DNA of 64,000 nt from positions 124,001-188,000 of the forward strand of contig JAIYBC010000025.1 of assembly GCA_027488845.1 (NCBI GenBank), in the 5' to 3' direction. The notes under the pieces are model-generated. The model worked only from the letters and a program-made list of their open reading frames with translations. It was not told the DNA's origin and made no database searches. The DNA is from Verrucomicrobiales bacterium. Its GTDB lineage: Bacteria > Verrucomicrobiota > Verrucomicrobiia > Limisphaerales > UBA9464. A program made the position numbers and the translations under genes. Below are positions 8,490-17,892 of the stretch, in pieces; position 1 is the stretch's first letter, and every line of letters begins with the position of its first letter.

Positions 8490-10105
8490 ACCGGCTCCTT
8501 CTCCAACTGCTCGTGCTCCTCTGGGCCGTCCCGTCGTGGGCGGTGATTCCCGCGCACACGGTCCAGGAAGGCTTGGTCCGGATCCGGGGTGTCGGACCGG
8601 ACAACCCGATCCTCTACGACAACGACTTCTGGACCGACGTCCCCGACGCGGCCTACCTGTGGGCCAAGGCCTCGCTCGGCGAGGCGCGTCTGGTCGGGAA
8701 CGTGATCACCCGCTGCACCTATGGCTGGGAGGAGGGTTACGCCCACGGGCTGCCGCAGCAACGGGAGGAGGCGGCAAGGCTGATGCGCCTGGCGAAGGAG
8801 AGCGGCCTGCGGAACATCCCGGAACCGGTCGTCGGCTCGACGGTGGTCCTGCGCAAGCCGGCGAGCGGCGTGGTGTCGGAGACGCGGTTCGAGCGCACGG
8901 CGGGCAGCGCGCTCATCGTGTCGGAGGCGGGGAAGGCGACGCCGGAGAAGCCGCTGCTGGTGTTCGTCGGCGGTTCCTGCACGACCCTGGCCAGCGCGTT
9001 CCTCGAGCAGCCGTCGATCACCAACCGCGTCGTCGTGTTCCAGGTGGACGGCGGAGGCTACAACGGTTCGGACCGTTGGGCGTGGGACATCGCGATGCGG
9101 CACTTCCGCTTCGTGAACTGGGCCCAGGGCTACTTCTGGGACAAGGTGGGGGAATGGCATCCGGAGCGCTTCGCCGGGCTGCCGAAGAACCCGTTGTGCG
9201 ACTTCCTGCGCGAGTATTCGGCCACCGACCTGGGTCGGGCGAACCGGTGGGGCGACGGTGCGTGGCTCTTCCAGCTCTTCGCACCGGGCTGCATCACCGC
9301 GGTCGAGGAACACGACGGACTCGGCCTCACGGTCCCCCTCCGCGGCAACGTTCCTTTGGCGATGGAAGCGGAGTTCCTGCGCACCCTGGGACGGGTCGGC
9401 CGCGCAACCGAACCCGTCGGCGCCGGCCACCACGAACTCCGCATCTACAACGTGTCCTCGAACAAGATGGAGGCGGTGCTGGAACGCTTCCGCGGAACCG
9501 TGGAACCGGTGCGTCGGCGGCTCGGCATCGAAACGGTGGGCTGCTGGACCGCGCCGGGCACGACGAACGGCGGGACCTTCGCCTACATGGTGTCCGCAAG
9601 GAGCCTGGAAGAACTGGCGCGGCTGGAGAAGCTCTTCGGTTCCGATCCGGAGTTCCGGAAGGGCTACGCGGCATCGGAGGCACGTCACGGACGGACGGTG
9701 GATGGCATCGTTTCCCTCGCCCTGCCCACCGGCGAAATGGCGGGACCGGTGCCTGAATCGGCGGGAAAGACCCACGCCTTCGACCTGCGCATCTATTCGG
9801 TGGTGCCCGGGAAACTCGACGCATTCCGCGACCGCTGGCGCGACTTCGCCGTCCCGATCTACCGGCGTCATGGACTGCACTGCGTCGGCTGGTGGATCGC
9901 CGAGTCGAAGGACGCGGCCGGGCGGGACCAGTTCGTGTGCCTGCTCGCGGGCGAAAGCCTCGAGTCGATCCCGAAATCCATCGCCGCCTTCCACGCGGAC
10001 CCGGAATGGCGGCGCGTGGAATCCGAGACCGAGCGCGGCGGGAAACTCCGCGAGGGCGTGGTCGCCCACCGGCTGCTGCCCACCGACTTCTCCGCGCTGA
10101 AATGA
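8486..10105 (+). CDS. Secreted nucleoside-hydrolase-like protein fused to two NIPSNAP domains
   Basis: 539 residues. Signal peptide [19 protein letters not shown]. Residues ~25-310 resemble the inosine/uridine nucleoside hydrolase fold ([19 protein letters not shown], then an [12 protein letters not shown] block). The classical double-Asp calcium motif is degenerate (D-N-D-F-W-T-D), so catalysis is uncertain. The C-terminal third has two tandem NIPSNAP repeats: [21 protein letters not shown]...GCWTA and [20 protein letters not shown]...VGWWIAES. Other members of the nucleoside hydrolase fold cleave N-glycosidic bonds; NIPSNAP domains are small dimeric alpha/beta barrels of unclear role. The fusion is unusual. 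It is translationally coupled (ATGA) to genes on both sides. Function within apiose use is unknown. Confidence 0.72.
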   Translation: MNRLLLQLLVLLWAVPSWAVIPAHTVQEGLVRIRGVGPDNPILYDNDFWTDVPDAAYLWAKASLGEARLVGNVITRCTYGWEEGYAHGLPQQREEAARLMRLAKESGLRNIPEPVVGSTVVLRKPASGVVSETRFERTAGSALIVSEAGKATPEKPLLVFVGGSCTTLASAFLEQPSITNRVVVFQVDGGGYNGSDRWAWDIAMRHFRFVNWAQGYFWDKVGEWHPERFAGLPKNPLCDFLREYSATDLGRANRWGDGAWLFQLFAPGCITAVEEHDGLGLTVPLRGNVPLAMEAEFLRTLGRVGRATEPVGAGHHELRIYNVSSNKMEAVLERFRGTVEPVRRRLGIETVGCWTAPGTTNGGTFAYMVSARSLEELARLEKLFGSDPEFRKGYAASEARHGRTVDGIVSLALPTGEMAGPVPESAGKTHAFDLRIYSVVPGKLDAFRDRWRDFAVPIYRRHGLHCVGWWIAESKDAAGRDQFVCLLAGESLESIPKSIAAFHADPEWRRVESETERGGKLREGVVAHRLLPTDFSALK

Positions 10106-12189
10106 GGGCGGCATCCCAGCTCGAATCCTTGGTGGCGCAGTCGCTCCTCGCCGTCGGCCTGCTGGTGGGGGTTTCCTCTCCACGGTCCCATGCCGAGGCC
10201 CCCAAGGACCCTCCAGGCCGCTACACCACCTCGTGGTTGGGGAACTCCTACATGGACACCCGGGGGCACCGGAACGTGACCGAGGCCCTCCACGACCTCT
10301 GCCTGGGTCCCGGCGGACGGATCTTCACGGCGGGCTATGCCGAATCGTGGGGCGGTGGCGCGGAGTACGACGCCAAGGATGGCGCCTTCATCGCCCGGTA
10401 CGACCGTTTCGATTCCGGCTTCGGCGATCCGGTCGCGGTCGTGGCCGCGGACGACACGCATGTCTATTTCGGCGCCGGGAAGCGAGGCCTCCTGAGGTCC
10501 AAGCACGGCGGCGGCGACGGCGGCTATGAGGCATTCCTGCCGGGCGTGGACGTGCAGGGCCTGCACCTCCGGGGACGGCGGCTCTACGTCAGCGACTTCG
10601 ACAACGGCCGGATCCGCGTCCTCGACCTGGCCACGATGTCCGAGACGGCCGGCTGGCCCTGCGAATCGCCGACCCGGCTGATCGTCGACGACACGGGGAG
10701 GGTGTGGGTGGTGGTCTTCGGATCCGACAGCGTCCAGAAGCCGTCGGAGGGTCCGATGTGGTGGGGACGAAAGGTGGTCTCCTTCGACGCGGCAGGCATC
10801 CCGGGACCGGAGATCGGCGACTTCGGGAAGCCCCTGTCGCTGGCGGTGGACCGGCGCGGCCGGCTGTTGGTCGGCGGTCTGAACGAGCACTCGCAGATCT
10901 GGCTTTATGACATCGCCGGGACGCCGAGGAAGGTGGGGACCTTCGGAAACCGGGGCGGCATCTTCTCGGGGACCTCCGGCGAGTTCACCCGCTCGGCGAA
11001 GCTGCATTGGATCAAGGCGATCGCGGTCGACGAGCAGGGCGACATCGTCACCGGCTGCACCTACGGGACCTTCTGGGGCAATTGCATCGAGAGGTGGGAT
11101 CCGGCCGGAGGGCTGCGATGGCGGCTGTTCGCGGGAACCTCCCTCGATGGCGCGGGGCTGGATCCGGAGGACGAGACCCAGGTCTATTCCAAGTACCACC
11201 ACTACGCGCTCGACTACTCCCGGACCACACCCGGATCGGAATGGTCCCTGAGGGGTTTCACGGTGAACCGCTTCAAGCATCCGGAAGATCCCAGGGTCGA
11301 CCAGAACACGGACGTCGGATCGCGTTCGCTGGGAGCCGGGGCGTTCCGGCTGGGGGGAAGGCTCTTCGTCGGACGCAGCAACCAGGAAGGGTACCGATTC
11401 GAACTGTTCCGCCAGGAGTCCGGTTCCGAGGGAGAGGTACTGGTCCCCTCGTTCAAGCTGGGCGCGGGGGGCGACGCCAACAACCACTTCTACGACCCCG
11501 CCACCCGGTCGTGGATCCGCCGTCCGAAGAAGGAGGGCCTCTACAACCAGTACTGGAACATCGCGAGGAACGGCGACCTGTTCACTGTCGGCGATCCCCA
11601 GACCGTCATCCACTACCGCTTCGGCGGGCTGGATCCCCTGGGGAATCCGATCTGGGACGCGACGAACGCCACGACGTCCGTGGTTTCGGCGCTCAAGCCG
11701 ATCCGACGCCTCGTCTACGACTCCGACTCCGACGTCATGTACATGGCCGGTGACGTGAAGGAGCAGAACTGGGGATCCTTCCTCCGGGTCAAGCGCTTCA
11801 AGGAATGGTCCAAGGGCAACCGCGTCCCGGACTTCACCGCGGAGCTTCCCTACCAGGACGCGGAGTACGCCGGTAACAGCAACTACGGCGGCGGGCAGCC
11901 GGCCTCATTCTCGGTGGCCGGCGAATACATCTTCGTCCTCTACGGCGTGGGCCACGTGCGCATCCTGGGCAAGGCCGACGGGAAGCTGGTCGGCACGCTG
12001 CGACAGGACGTGAACGGCTGGCGCGGAAGCGACGGACAGGTGGACGCGGCGTACGGGATGACGGCCTCGCTCAGGAAGAACGGCGAGTACGTGATCCTTT
12101 TCGAGAACGCCGCGTGGGCCAACATCATGATGACGCGTTGGTGTCCGGACGGCGATTGTCCGAACCCGACCACCGCACCGAAGCCGTGA
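10102..12189 (+). CDS. Secreted beta-propeller (NHL-like) protein, paralogue of 44694-46436
   Basis: 695 residues. N-terminal signal sequence to about residue 31, then repeated four-stranded blade motifs such as ALHDLCLGPGGRIFTAGYAES, SLAVDRRGRLLVGGLNE and AIAVDEQGDIVTGCTYG. These fit a beta-propeller of NHL/SMP-30-like type. The block FGNRGGIFSGTSGEFTRSAK closely matches FGERGGIGAGKPGEITPTK in the 44694 gene, so the two are paralogues. No catalytic motif is evident; surface carbohydrate binding or a lactonase-like activity are both possible. It begins with a 4-base overlap and ends 3 bases from a possible overlapping GTG of the next gene. Confidence 0.75.
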   Translation: MRAASQLESLVAQSLLAVGLLVGVSSPRSHAEAPKDPPGRYTTSWLGNSYMDTRGHRNVTEALHDLCLGPGGRIFTAGYAESWGGGAEYDAKDGAFIARYDRFDSGFGDPVAVVAADDTHVYFGAGKRGLLRSKHGGGDGGYEAFLPGVDVQGLHLRGRRLYVSDFDNGRIRVLDLATMSETAGWPCESPTRLIVDDTGRVWVVVFGSDSVQKPSEGPMWWGRKVVSFDAAGIPGPEIGDFGKPLSLAVDRRGRLLVGGLNEHSQIWLYDIAGTPRKVGTFGNRGGIFSGTSGEFTRSAKLHWIKAIAVDEQGDIVTGCTYGTFWGNCIERWDPAGGLRWRLFAGTSLDGAGLDPEDETQVYSKYHHYALDYSRTTPGSEWSLRGFTVNRFKHPEDPRVDQNTDVGSRSLGAGAFRLGGRLFVGRSNQEGYRFELFRQESGSEGEVLVPSFKLGAGGDANNHFYDPATRSWIRRPKKEGLYNQYWNIARNGDLFTVGDPQTVIHYRFGGLDPLGNPIWDATNATTSVVSALKPIRRLVYDSDSDVMYMAGDVKEQNWGSFLRVKRFKEWSKGNRVPDFTAELPYQDAEYAGNSNYGGGQPASFSVAGEYIFVLYGVGHVRILGKADGKLVGTLRQDVNGWRGSDGQVDAAYGMTASLRKNGEYVILFENAAWANIMMTRWCPDGDCPNPTTAPKP

Positions 12190-12212
12190 GCGCGACCGAT
12201 CCAATCCGGCGG

Positions 12213-13268
12213 ATGGACCGCCGAACCTTCCTCGCCGCGGCGGCGGTTTCCTCCGTCGCGACGCTGGGCGGCTGTGCCACCGGAGAAGCGACCGACGAAG
12301 GCGGCGTCATGACGGTCACCGGTCCGATCCGGCCGGCGGACCTGGGGCGGACGCTGATGCACGAACACATCGTCGTGGACTTCATCGGCGCGGCCAAGGC
12401 CACGCCGGCGCGCGTCGACGCGGAACTGGCTTTCCAGACCGCGCTGCCGCACCTCCGGAAGCTCCGGGAGCGCGGCGTGCGGTCGCTGGTGGAGTGCACG
12501 CCGAGGCACATCGGCCGGAGCGTGGCCTTGCTCCGACGGCTGTCCGAAGCGAGCGGACTGCAGATCCTCACCAACACGGGCTGGTATGCGGCGGTGGATC
12601 ACAAGTTCCTGCCCCCGGAGGCCGCATCCGATTCCGCGTCACGGATCGCCGAGACCTGGCTGAAGGAATGGCGGAACGGGATCGATGGAACCGGTATCCG
12701 GCCGGGTTTCCTCAAGCTCGGGACCGGAAACGGTCCGCTGCCGCAGATCGATGCCAAGCTCGTCCGGGCGGCCGCCGAGGTCCACCGCCGAACCGGAGCG
12801 ACACTCTTCATCCACACGGGCGACGGGGCGGCGGCGCTCGACGAGATCCGCCTGCTCCGCGAGGAAGGCGTCGCCCCGGCCGCGCTCATCTGGGTCCACG
12901 CCATGAACGACCCCGGGCCCGTCCAGATCGAGGCGGCCCGGCTCGGAGCCTGGGTCAGCCTCGACGGATACTCCCTGGCGCCGCAGAACGTCCTCCGCTT
13001 TCCGCGGTTCCTGGAAGCGCACCGTGTGGCGGGGACGTTGAACCGGGTGCTGCTTTCCCACGACGACGGCTGGGCTGTCGAAGGCAACGGTCCCCGCGGT
13101 TCCGGCTTCGGGCTCTTCGGCAACGGAAACACCGCGCCCTTCGAGTCGCTGTTCACCCGGCTGCTGCCGGACCTCCGCGCGAAGGGCTTCTCCGAGGCCG
13201 ACCTCGATCTTCTCCTCGTCGCCAATCCCCGCGAGGCGCTGACGCCCCGGCGCCGACTCCTCTCATGA
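12213..13268 (+). CDS. Tat-exported lipoprotein of the phosphotriesterase family
   Basis: 351 residues from the ATG at 12213. The N-terminus MDRRTFLAAAAVSSVATLGG-C combines a twin-arginine motif (RRTFL) with a lipobox ending at Cys21, so the protein is probably folded in the cytoplasm and then lipid-anchored outside. The metal-binding set of phosphotriesterase-like amidohydrolases is complete: His50-x-His52, a bridging Lys168 in FLKLGTG, His201 in FIHTG, His229 in WVHAMND and Asp284 in LSHDDG. Relatives hydrolyse lactones or organophosphates. A GTG at 12186 overlaps the preceding stop (GTGA) and is an alternative start adding 9 residues. Within this operon a lactonase is a natural guess, but ApnL already fills that step. 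Confidence 0.85.
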   Translation: MDRRTFLAAAAVSSVATLGGCATGEATDEGGVMTVTGPIRPADLGRTLMHEHIVVDFIGAAKATPARVDAELAFQTALPHLRKLRERGVRSLVECTPRHIGRSVALLRRLSEASGLQILTNTGWYAAVDHKFLPPEAASDSASRIAETWLKEWRNGIDGTGIRPGFLKLGTGNGPLPQIDAKLVRAAAEVHRRTGATLFIHTGDGAAALDEIRLLREEGVAPAALIWVHAMNDPGPVQIEAARLGAWVSLDGYSLAPQNVLRFPRFLEAHRVAGTLNRVLLSHDDGWAVEGNGPRGSGFGLFGNGNTAPFESLFTRLLPDLRAKGFSEADLDLLLVANPREALTPRRRLLS

Positions 13269-13308
13269 CCGCATCCACTGCACCCGGAGAAACACCGCTC
13301 CACCCAGA

Positions 13309-14139
13309 ATGACCACCATCACACTCGTCGGCGCCGGCGGAAAGATGGGCTGCCGCCTGACCGACAACTTCCTCAGGACCCGGTACCGCCTCCACTACCT
13401 CGAGGTCTCGCCCAAGGGACTCGAGAACCTCCATCAACGGGGCGTCGCCACGTCGGACGCGGAGACCGCGATACCCGAGTCGGACGTCGTCATCCTGGCC
13501 GTGCCCGACGTCGCCATCGGCGCCGTGGCCCGCGACGTCGTCCCGCGGATGAAGCCGGGCGCGCTCCTGATGACGCTCGACCCGGCCGCGCCGCTGGACA
13601 ACCAGCTCCCCCGCCGCGAGGACATCGGCTGCGTGATCGCCCATCCCTGCCATCCCGGCGTCTTCAACTGGGAGCCGACCGAGGCCGCCTTCCGCGACTT
13701 CTATGGCGGCATCTCCGCGAAGCAGGGAATCGTCGTCGCGCTGATGTGGGGAGGGGAGGGCTACTACGATCTCGGCCTCGAGGTGGCGACCGCGATGTAC
13801 GCCCCGGTGAGCCGGGCCCATCGGGTGACGCTGGAGCAGATGGCGATGCTCGAGCCCGCGTTGGTCGAGACGTTGGCGCAGACCTGCATGGAGGTGGTGA
13901 AGGAAGGGCACGACCGCCTGGTGGCCGCCGGCGTTCCGAAGGAGGCGGTGCGCGACTTCGTGCTCGGCCACCTGCGGATCCAGATCGCGGTCCTCTTCGG
14001 CGAGGTGAACGGCACCTTCTCCGACGCCGCCTACAAGATCAGCAAACGCGCGAAGCCGATCCTCTTCCGCGAGGGCTGGCAGAAGATCTTCGAACTGGAC
14101 GACATCCGCGAACAGGTCCGCGACATCACCCAAAAATGA
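13309..14139 (+). CDS. apnO: D-apionate oxidoisomerase (ApnO-like)
   Basis: 276 residues. An N-terminal NAD-binding Rossmann fold (LVGAGGKMG, residues 6-14) is followed by the all-helical phosphogluconate-dehydrogenase-like C-terminal domain. The motif A-H112-P-C-H115-P-G-V-F matches the HPCHP block of ApnO as I remember it. ApnO converts D-apionate to 3-oxo-isoapionate with NAD. The assignment rests on this motif, on the C-terminal block HRVTLEQMAMLEPALVETL...GVPKEAVRDFVLGH, and above all on the direct linkage to apsD, apnL and an apiosidase. Other sugar-acid dehydrogenases of the same fold are the alternative. It overlaps the next gene by 4 bases (ATGA). Confidence 0.8.
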   Translation: MTTITLVGAGGKMGCRLTDNFLRTRYRLHYLEVSPKGLENLHQRGVATSDAETAIPESDVVILAVPDVAIGAVARDVVPRMKPGALLMTLDPAAPLDNQLPRREDIGCVIAHPCHPGVFNWEPTEAAFRDFYGGISAKQGIVVALMWGGEGYYDLGLEVATAMYAPVSRAHRVTLEQMAMLEPALVETLAQTCMEVVKEGHDRLVAAGVPKEAVRDFVLGHLRIQIAVLFGEVNGTFSDAAYKISKRAKPILFREGWQKIFELDDIREQVRDITQK

Positions 14140-14948
14140 TCCTCGGGCTCGGCAGCTACACCTACGGATGGGCGGTCGGCGTGCCCGGACACGCTCCCGC
14201 GCGTCCGATGGACGAGATGGACCTGCTCGACCGCGCGCGTCTCCACGACGTGCGGCTGGTGCAGGTCTGCGACAACCTGCCGTTGCTCCGGCTGTCCCCG
14301 GAACGGCTCGGCCGCTTCGCCGACCGTGCCTCCGCGGAAGGCGTCCGCATCGAGGTCGGATCACGTGGCCTGACGCCGGCGCATGCCACCGAGATGATCG
14401 GCCTGGCCCGCCGTGTCGGCGCCGACCTCGTGCGCTTCGTCGTGGACGGACCGGACTTCCATCCGACGCCGGCGGAGATCGTGGGGATCCTGCGCGAGGT
14501 CGTCCCGCGGCTTGGGGAAGCGCGTCTGGGGATCGAGAACCACGACCGCCTGAAGGCGGCGGTGCTCCGGTCGATCGTCGAGGAAGTCGGATCCGACCGC
14601 ATCGGCATCTGCCTCGACACGGCGAACTCGCTCGGGGCGGGCGAGGGGATCGACGTCGTGCTCGCCGAATTGGGACCCCACACCTTCAACCTCCACATCA
14701 AGGATTTCCAGGTCGCCCGGCTTCCGCACCAGATGGGCTTCACCGTGGAAGGCAGGCCGGCCGGCGCGGGGATGCTGGATGTTCCCGGTCTCATCACGGA
14801 CCTGCGTCGTCATGGCCGCTGCGGTTCCGCGGTACTGGAGTTGTGGACGCCGCCCGGGGCGTCGATCGGGGAAACCGTCGCCCGCGAGGAGGATTGGGCC
14901 GCGAGAAGCCTGGCGTACCTGAGGCCACTGTTTGGAGGAGGACGATGA
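14136..14948 (+). CDS. oiaC: Probable 3-oxo-isoapionate decarboxylase (xylose isomerase-like TIM barrel; OiaC-like)
   Basis: 270 residues, a sugar isomerase/AP-endonuclease-2 type TIM barrel. Likely metal ligands are Glu134 (GIENHD), Asp161 (CLDTANS), His187 (NLHIKD) and Glu235 (LELWTP), the usual set for this fold. The N-terminus SYTYGWAVGVPG is distinctive. In the non-phosphorylative apionate route an enzyme of this fold, OiaC, decarboxylates 3-oxo-isoapionate to L-erythrulose. Its position between apnO and apsD makes that role likely; a generic isomerase/epimerase cannot be excluded from sequence alone. ATGA overlaps join it to the genes on both sides. Confidence 0.68.
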   Translation: MILGLGSYTYGWAVGVPGHAPARPMDEMDLLDRARLHDVRLVQVCDNLPLLRLSPERLGRFADRASAEGVRIEVGSRGLTPAHATEMIGLARRVGADLVRFVVDGPDFHPTPAEIVGILREVVPRLGEARLGIENHDRLKAAVLRSIVEEVGSDRIGICLDTANSLGAGEGIDVVLAELGPHTFNLHIKDFQVARLPHQMGFTVEGRPAGAGMLDVPGLITDLRRHGRCGSAVLELWTPPGASIGETVAREEDWAARSLAYLRPLFGGGR

Positions 14949-15976
14949 AACCCCTGCGATTCGCGATCTTCGGGGCCGGCTTCTGGGCCCGCGTGCAGCT
15001 GGCCGCCTGGCGGGAGGTCGGCGGGACCGAATGCGTCGCCGTGTACAACCGCTCGCGGGATCGCGCCGAGGCGTTCGCCCGGGACCTCGGGGTGCCGGCC
15101 GTCCACGACGACCCGGAGACGCTGCTCCGCGAGGTGAGGCCGGACTTCGTGGACAACATCACCGAGATCGGCGGGCACAAGCCGCTGTCGCTGCTCTGTG
15201 CGCGGCACCGGGTGCCGTGCATCGTGCAGAAGCCGATGGCGGCGACGCTCCAGGACGCGCGGCGGATGGTCGAGGCGTTCGCCAAGACGGGCACGCCGTT
15301 CCTGGTGCACGAGAACTGGCGGTGGCAGGCGCCGATGCGCGCGCTGGTGGAGACCCTGCGGGCGGGGACGATCGGCACGCCGTTCCGAGCGCGGTTCACC
15401 ATGGTCTCCGGCTTCGACGTCTGGGCCAACCAGCCGGCGTTGCGCGGACTGGAGCGCTTCATCCTGATGGACCTCGGCACGCACCTGCTCGACACCGCCC
15501 GCGCGTGCTTCGGCGAGGCCCGGTCCCTCTACTGCCAGCTCCACCGGACCCTTCCGGACGTGAAGGGGGACAACGTCGCGACCCTGTTGCTCTCGATGGG
15601 AAAGGCGCGGACCTCGGTGGCGGTGGAGCTGGGCTACGCGAGGACGCCCCTGGAACGGGAGGCGTTCCCGCAGACCCTGGCGTTCGTCGAAGGGCCGCTC
15701 GGCAGCATCCAGGTCGCGGACAACTACCGTCTCCACGTCACAACCCGGGAGGGCACCGTAGTCCGCCGCCACGCACCGCCGCGGCACGACTGGGCGGATC
15801 CGCGCTACGAGGTGGCCCAGGCCAGCCTGGTGCCGTGCCTGCGGGACCTCCTCGGGGCCCTTCGCGGCGAAGGACCGGCGGAGACCACCGGAGCGGACAA
15901 CCTGAAGACCCTGGAGCTGGTCTTCGCGGCCTACGATTCCGCGAGGAAGGACCGGGTGGAAAGGTTCCATCCATGA
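14945..15976 (+). CDS. apsD: D-apiose dehydrogenase (Gfo/Idh/MocA family; ApsD-like)
   Basis: 343 residues. N-terminal NAD(P) fold with FAIFGAGFWARVQLAAW (Gly10-x-Gly12), then the family Q-K96-P97 motif and the substrate-site histidine in D176-L-G-T-H180. ApsD oxidises D-apiose to apionolactone. Blocks I regard as typical of ApsD rather than of general Gfo/Idh proteins are DFVDNITEIGGHKP, LVHENWRWQAPMRA, SGFDVWANQP and ADNLKTLELVFAAYDSA. A good ribosome-binding sequence GGAGGA lies at 14934-14939. Cytoplasmic, following import by the ABC transporter encoded downstream. Confidence 0.82.
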   Translation: MKPLRFAIFGAGFWARVQLAAWREVGGTECVAVYNRSRDRAEAFARDLGVPAVHDDPETLLREVRPDFVDNITEIGGHKPLSLLCARHRVPCIVQKPMAATLQDARRMVEAFAKTGTPFLVHENWRWQAPMRALVETLRAGTIGTPFRARFTMVSGFDVWANQPALRGLERFILMDLGTHLLDTARACFGEARSLYCQLHRTLPDVKGDNVATLLLSMGKARTSVAVELGYARTPLEREAFPQTLAFVEGPLGSIQVADNYRLHVTTREGTVVRRHAPPRHDWADPRYEVAQASLVPCLRDLLGALRGEGPAETTGADNLKTLELVFAAYDSARKDRVERFHP

Positions 15977-17871
15977 CCGCCGAAGGGGACCACGGGATCC
16001 ATTCGGCCGCGGAGCCGTCCGCGTCGACATGGCTCCAGGCCGGACCGCTGACGGCCCTGTTCGCCGACGGCGACCTGAGGCGGATCGCGTGGCAGGGACG
16101 CGAGGTCGTCCGACGAGTCCACGGAGCGGTGCGGGACCGCGACTGGGGGACGGTGCCGGGCGTGGTCCGGGACCTCGGGATCGAGAGTTCGGCGACGTCC
16201 TTCCGCATCGGATACCTCCGTGAGCACCGCCTGGGTGGGATCCACTTAGAATGGCGGGCGGAGATCCGCGGGGACGACGACGGGACGATCCGCTTCGAAT
16301 TCGACGGCGTGGCGAAGTCCGACTTCCTGGCGAATCGAATCGGCCTTTGCCTGCTGCATCCGATCCGGGAGTGCGCCGGGGCAGCCTGCCGAACGCGCCA
16401 TGCGGACGGCTCGGCCGTGGAGAGGACGTTTCCGGAACACGTGGCGGCGGAGCAGCCGATACCGGGATTCACCGACCTCGCGGGGGTCGCTCATGAAGTG
16501 GAGCCGGGCGTCTGGCTCGAGGTCCTCTTCGAGGGCGACGTCTTCGAGACCGAGGACCAGCGCAACTGGATCGACGCCAGCTTCAAGACGTACTCGACCC
16601 CGCTGAGGCTTCCCTTCCCCGTCGCGGTCCGTTCCGGCACGCGCATCCGCCAGGCCGTGGTGCTCCGCCTCCGCGGACCGCAAGGAAGGGTTGCTCCGTC
16701 GCCGCGTCCTGCTGGATCCCGGGATCCCGCTTCGATCTCGTTGGCCGGGACCGGGGAGGTGCCGGTGCCGGGGATCGGACTGGGAATCCCCTCGCCGTCG
16801 GTGCGGACCGGGACGCAACAGGCGCGACGCCTCGCCGGAATGGGGCTTTCCCACCTGAGGGCGGACCTGCACCTCGCCCGGGTGGATTGGGCGGAACACC
16901 TCGCCGTCGCGGTCCGGGAGGCGGGGGATCTGGGCACGGCCTTGGAACTGGCGCTGCATCTTCCGCCCCATGGCGCGGACCGCCTGGACGAGGTCGCCTG
17001 GGAACTCCGGTGGCACGGCGTGGGCTGCCGCCGGGCGTTGATCCTGCGGGAGGGCTGCCGGTCGACCCGCCCGGGAGACCTGGAGGCCGCGCGCCGCGAA
17101 CTTCCCCTCCACGCGGAGGCGATCGGGACGGGGACAGCCGCGGACCTCTACCAGTTCCACCTGGAGCCCCCGCCGCTGGACGGGGCCTTCCTGTGCTGGT
17201 CCATGAATCCGCAGGTCCATGCGACGGACGACATGAGCCTGTTCGAGACACCGGAGGCCGCCGCACATCAGATGGCCACGCTGCACCGACGTCATCCCGG
17301 CCTGCCGCGCGTCGTGTCGCCGATCACACTCAGGCCGCGCTCCAATCCGGTCGCCACATCCATCGAGGCGGAGGCCGGAGGGGGACCGACGCGGATCGAC
17401 CCACGCCAGCCGACCCTGCTCGCCGCGGCGTGGACCGTGGCGATGTTCAAGTCCCTGGCCGAGGGCGGGGCCGCCGCGCTGACCTTCTTCGAGACCACGG
17501 GGCCGCTCGGGGTGATGGAGTCGGGATCCGGACGTGTCTTCCCGGTCTATCACGTCCTCGCGGACATCGGGGAGTTCGCGCGGGGCCACATCGTTCCCAC
17601 TCGGAGCGGGGATCCGGCGGCCCTGCACCCGTTGCTGCTCCGACGCGACGGCATGCACCGGCTGCTGGTCGCCAACGGCACCCCCGGCACGCTGGGCGTG
17701 TCCCTTCCCCGGCGATTGGAAGGGGCCCGGATCCGGACCTTGGACGAATCGACGGCCGAGTCGGCGATGGCCCGGCCCGAGCGGTTCCGGTCCGGTTGGG
17801 AACCCTTTGGAGGGGACCGCCTGGAATTGCGGCCCTACGCGATCGCCACCCTTGATTTCACGGAAGACTGA
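15973..17871 (+). CDS. apnL: D-apionate lactonase (ApnL-like)
   Basis: 632 residues with the three-part layout of ApnL. An N-terminal beta-sandwich covers about 1-260 (VRDRDWGTVPGVVRDL, NRIGLCLLHPIRECAG, DQRNWIDASFKTYSTPL). A TIM-barrel-like middle covers about 270-540 (FLCWSMNPQVHATDDMSLFET, SPITLRPRSNP, ALTFFETTGPLGVM), and a small C-terminal beta-domain follows. ApnL opens apionolactone, the product of ApsD, to D-apionate. The N-terminal blocks are distinctive and I regard the identity as strong. No signal peptide, so cytoplasmic. Its ATG overlaps the apsD stop by 4 bases. Confidence 0.86.
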   Translation: MTAEGDHGIHSAAEPSASTWLQAGPLTALFADGDLRRIAWQGREVVRRVHGAVRDRDWGTVPGVVRDLGIESSATSFRIGYLREHRLGGIHLEWRAEIRGDDDGTIRFEFDGVAKSDFLANRIGLCLLHPIRECAGAACRTRHADGSAVERTFPEHVAAEQPIPGFTDLAGVAHEVEPGVWLEVLFEGDVFETEDQRNWIDASFKTYSTPLRLPFPVAVRSGTRIRQAVVLRLRGPQGRVAPSPRPAGSRDPASISLAGTGEVPVPGIGLGIPSPSVRTGTQQARRLAGMGLSHLRADLHLARVDWAEHLAVAVREAGDLGTALELALHLPPHGADRLDEVAWELRWHGVGCRRALILREGCRSTRPGDLEAARRELPLHAEAIGTGTAADLYQFHLEPPPLDGAFLCWSMNPQVHATDDMSLFETPEAAAHQMATLHRRHPGLPRVVSPITLRPRSNPVATSIEAEAGGGPTRIDPRQPTLLAAAWTVAMFKSLAEGGAAALTFFETTGPLGVMESGSGRVFPVYHVLADIGEFARGHIVPTRSGDPAALHPLLLRRDGMHRLLVANGTPGTLGVSLPRRLEGARIRTLDESTAESAMARPERFRSGWEPFGGDRLELRPYAIATLDFTED

Positions 17872-17892
17872 ACGGCAAATCCCAGGAATCCC

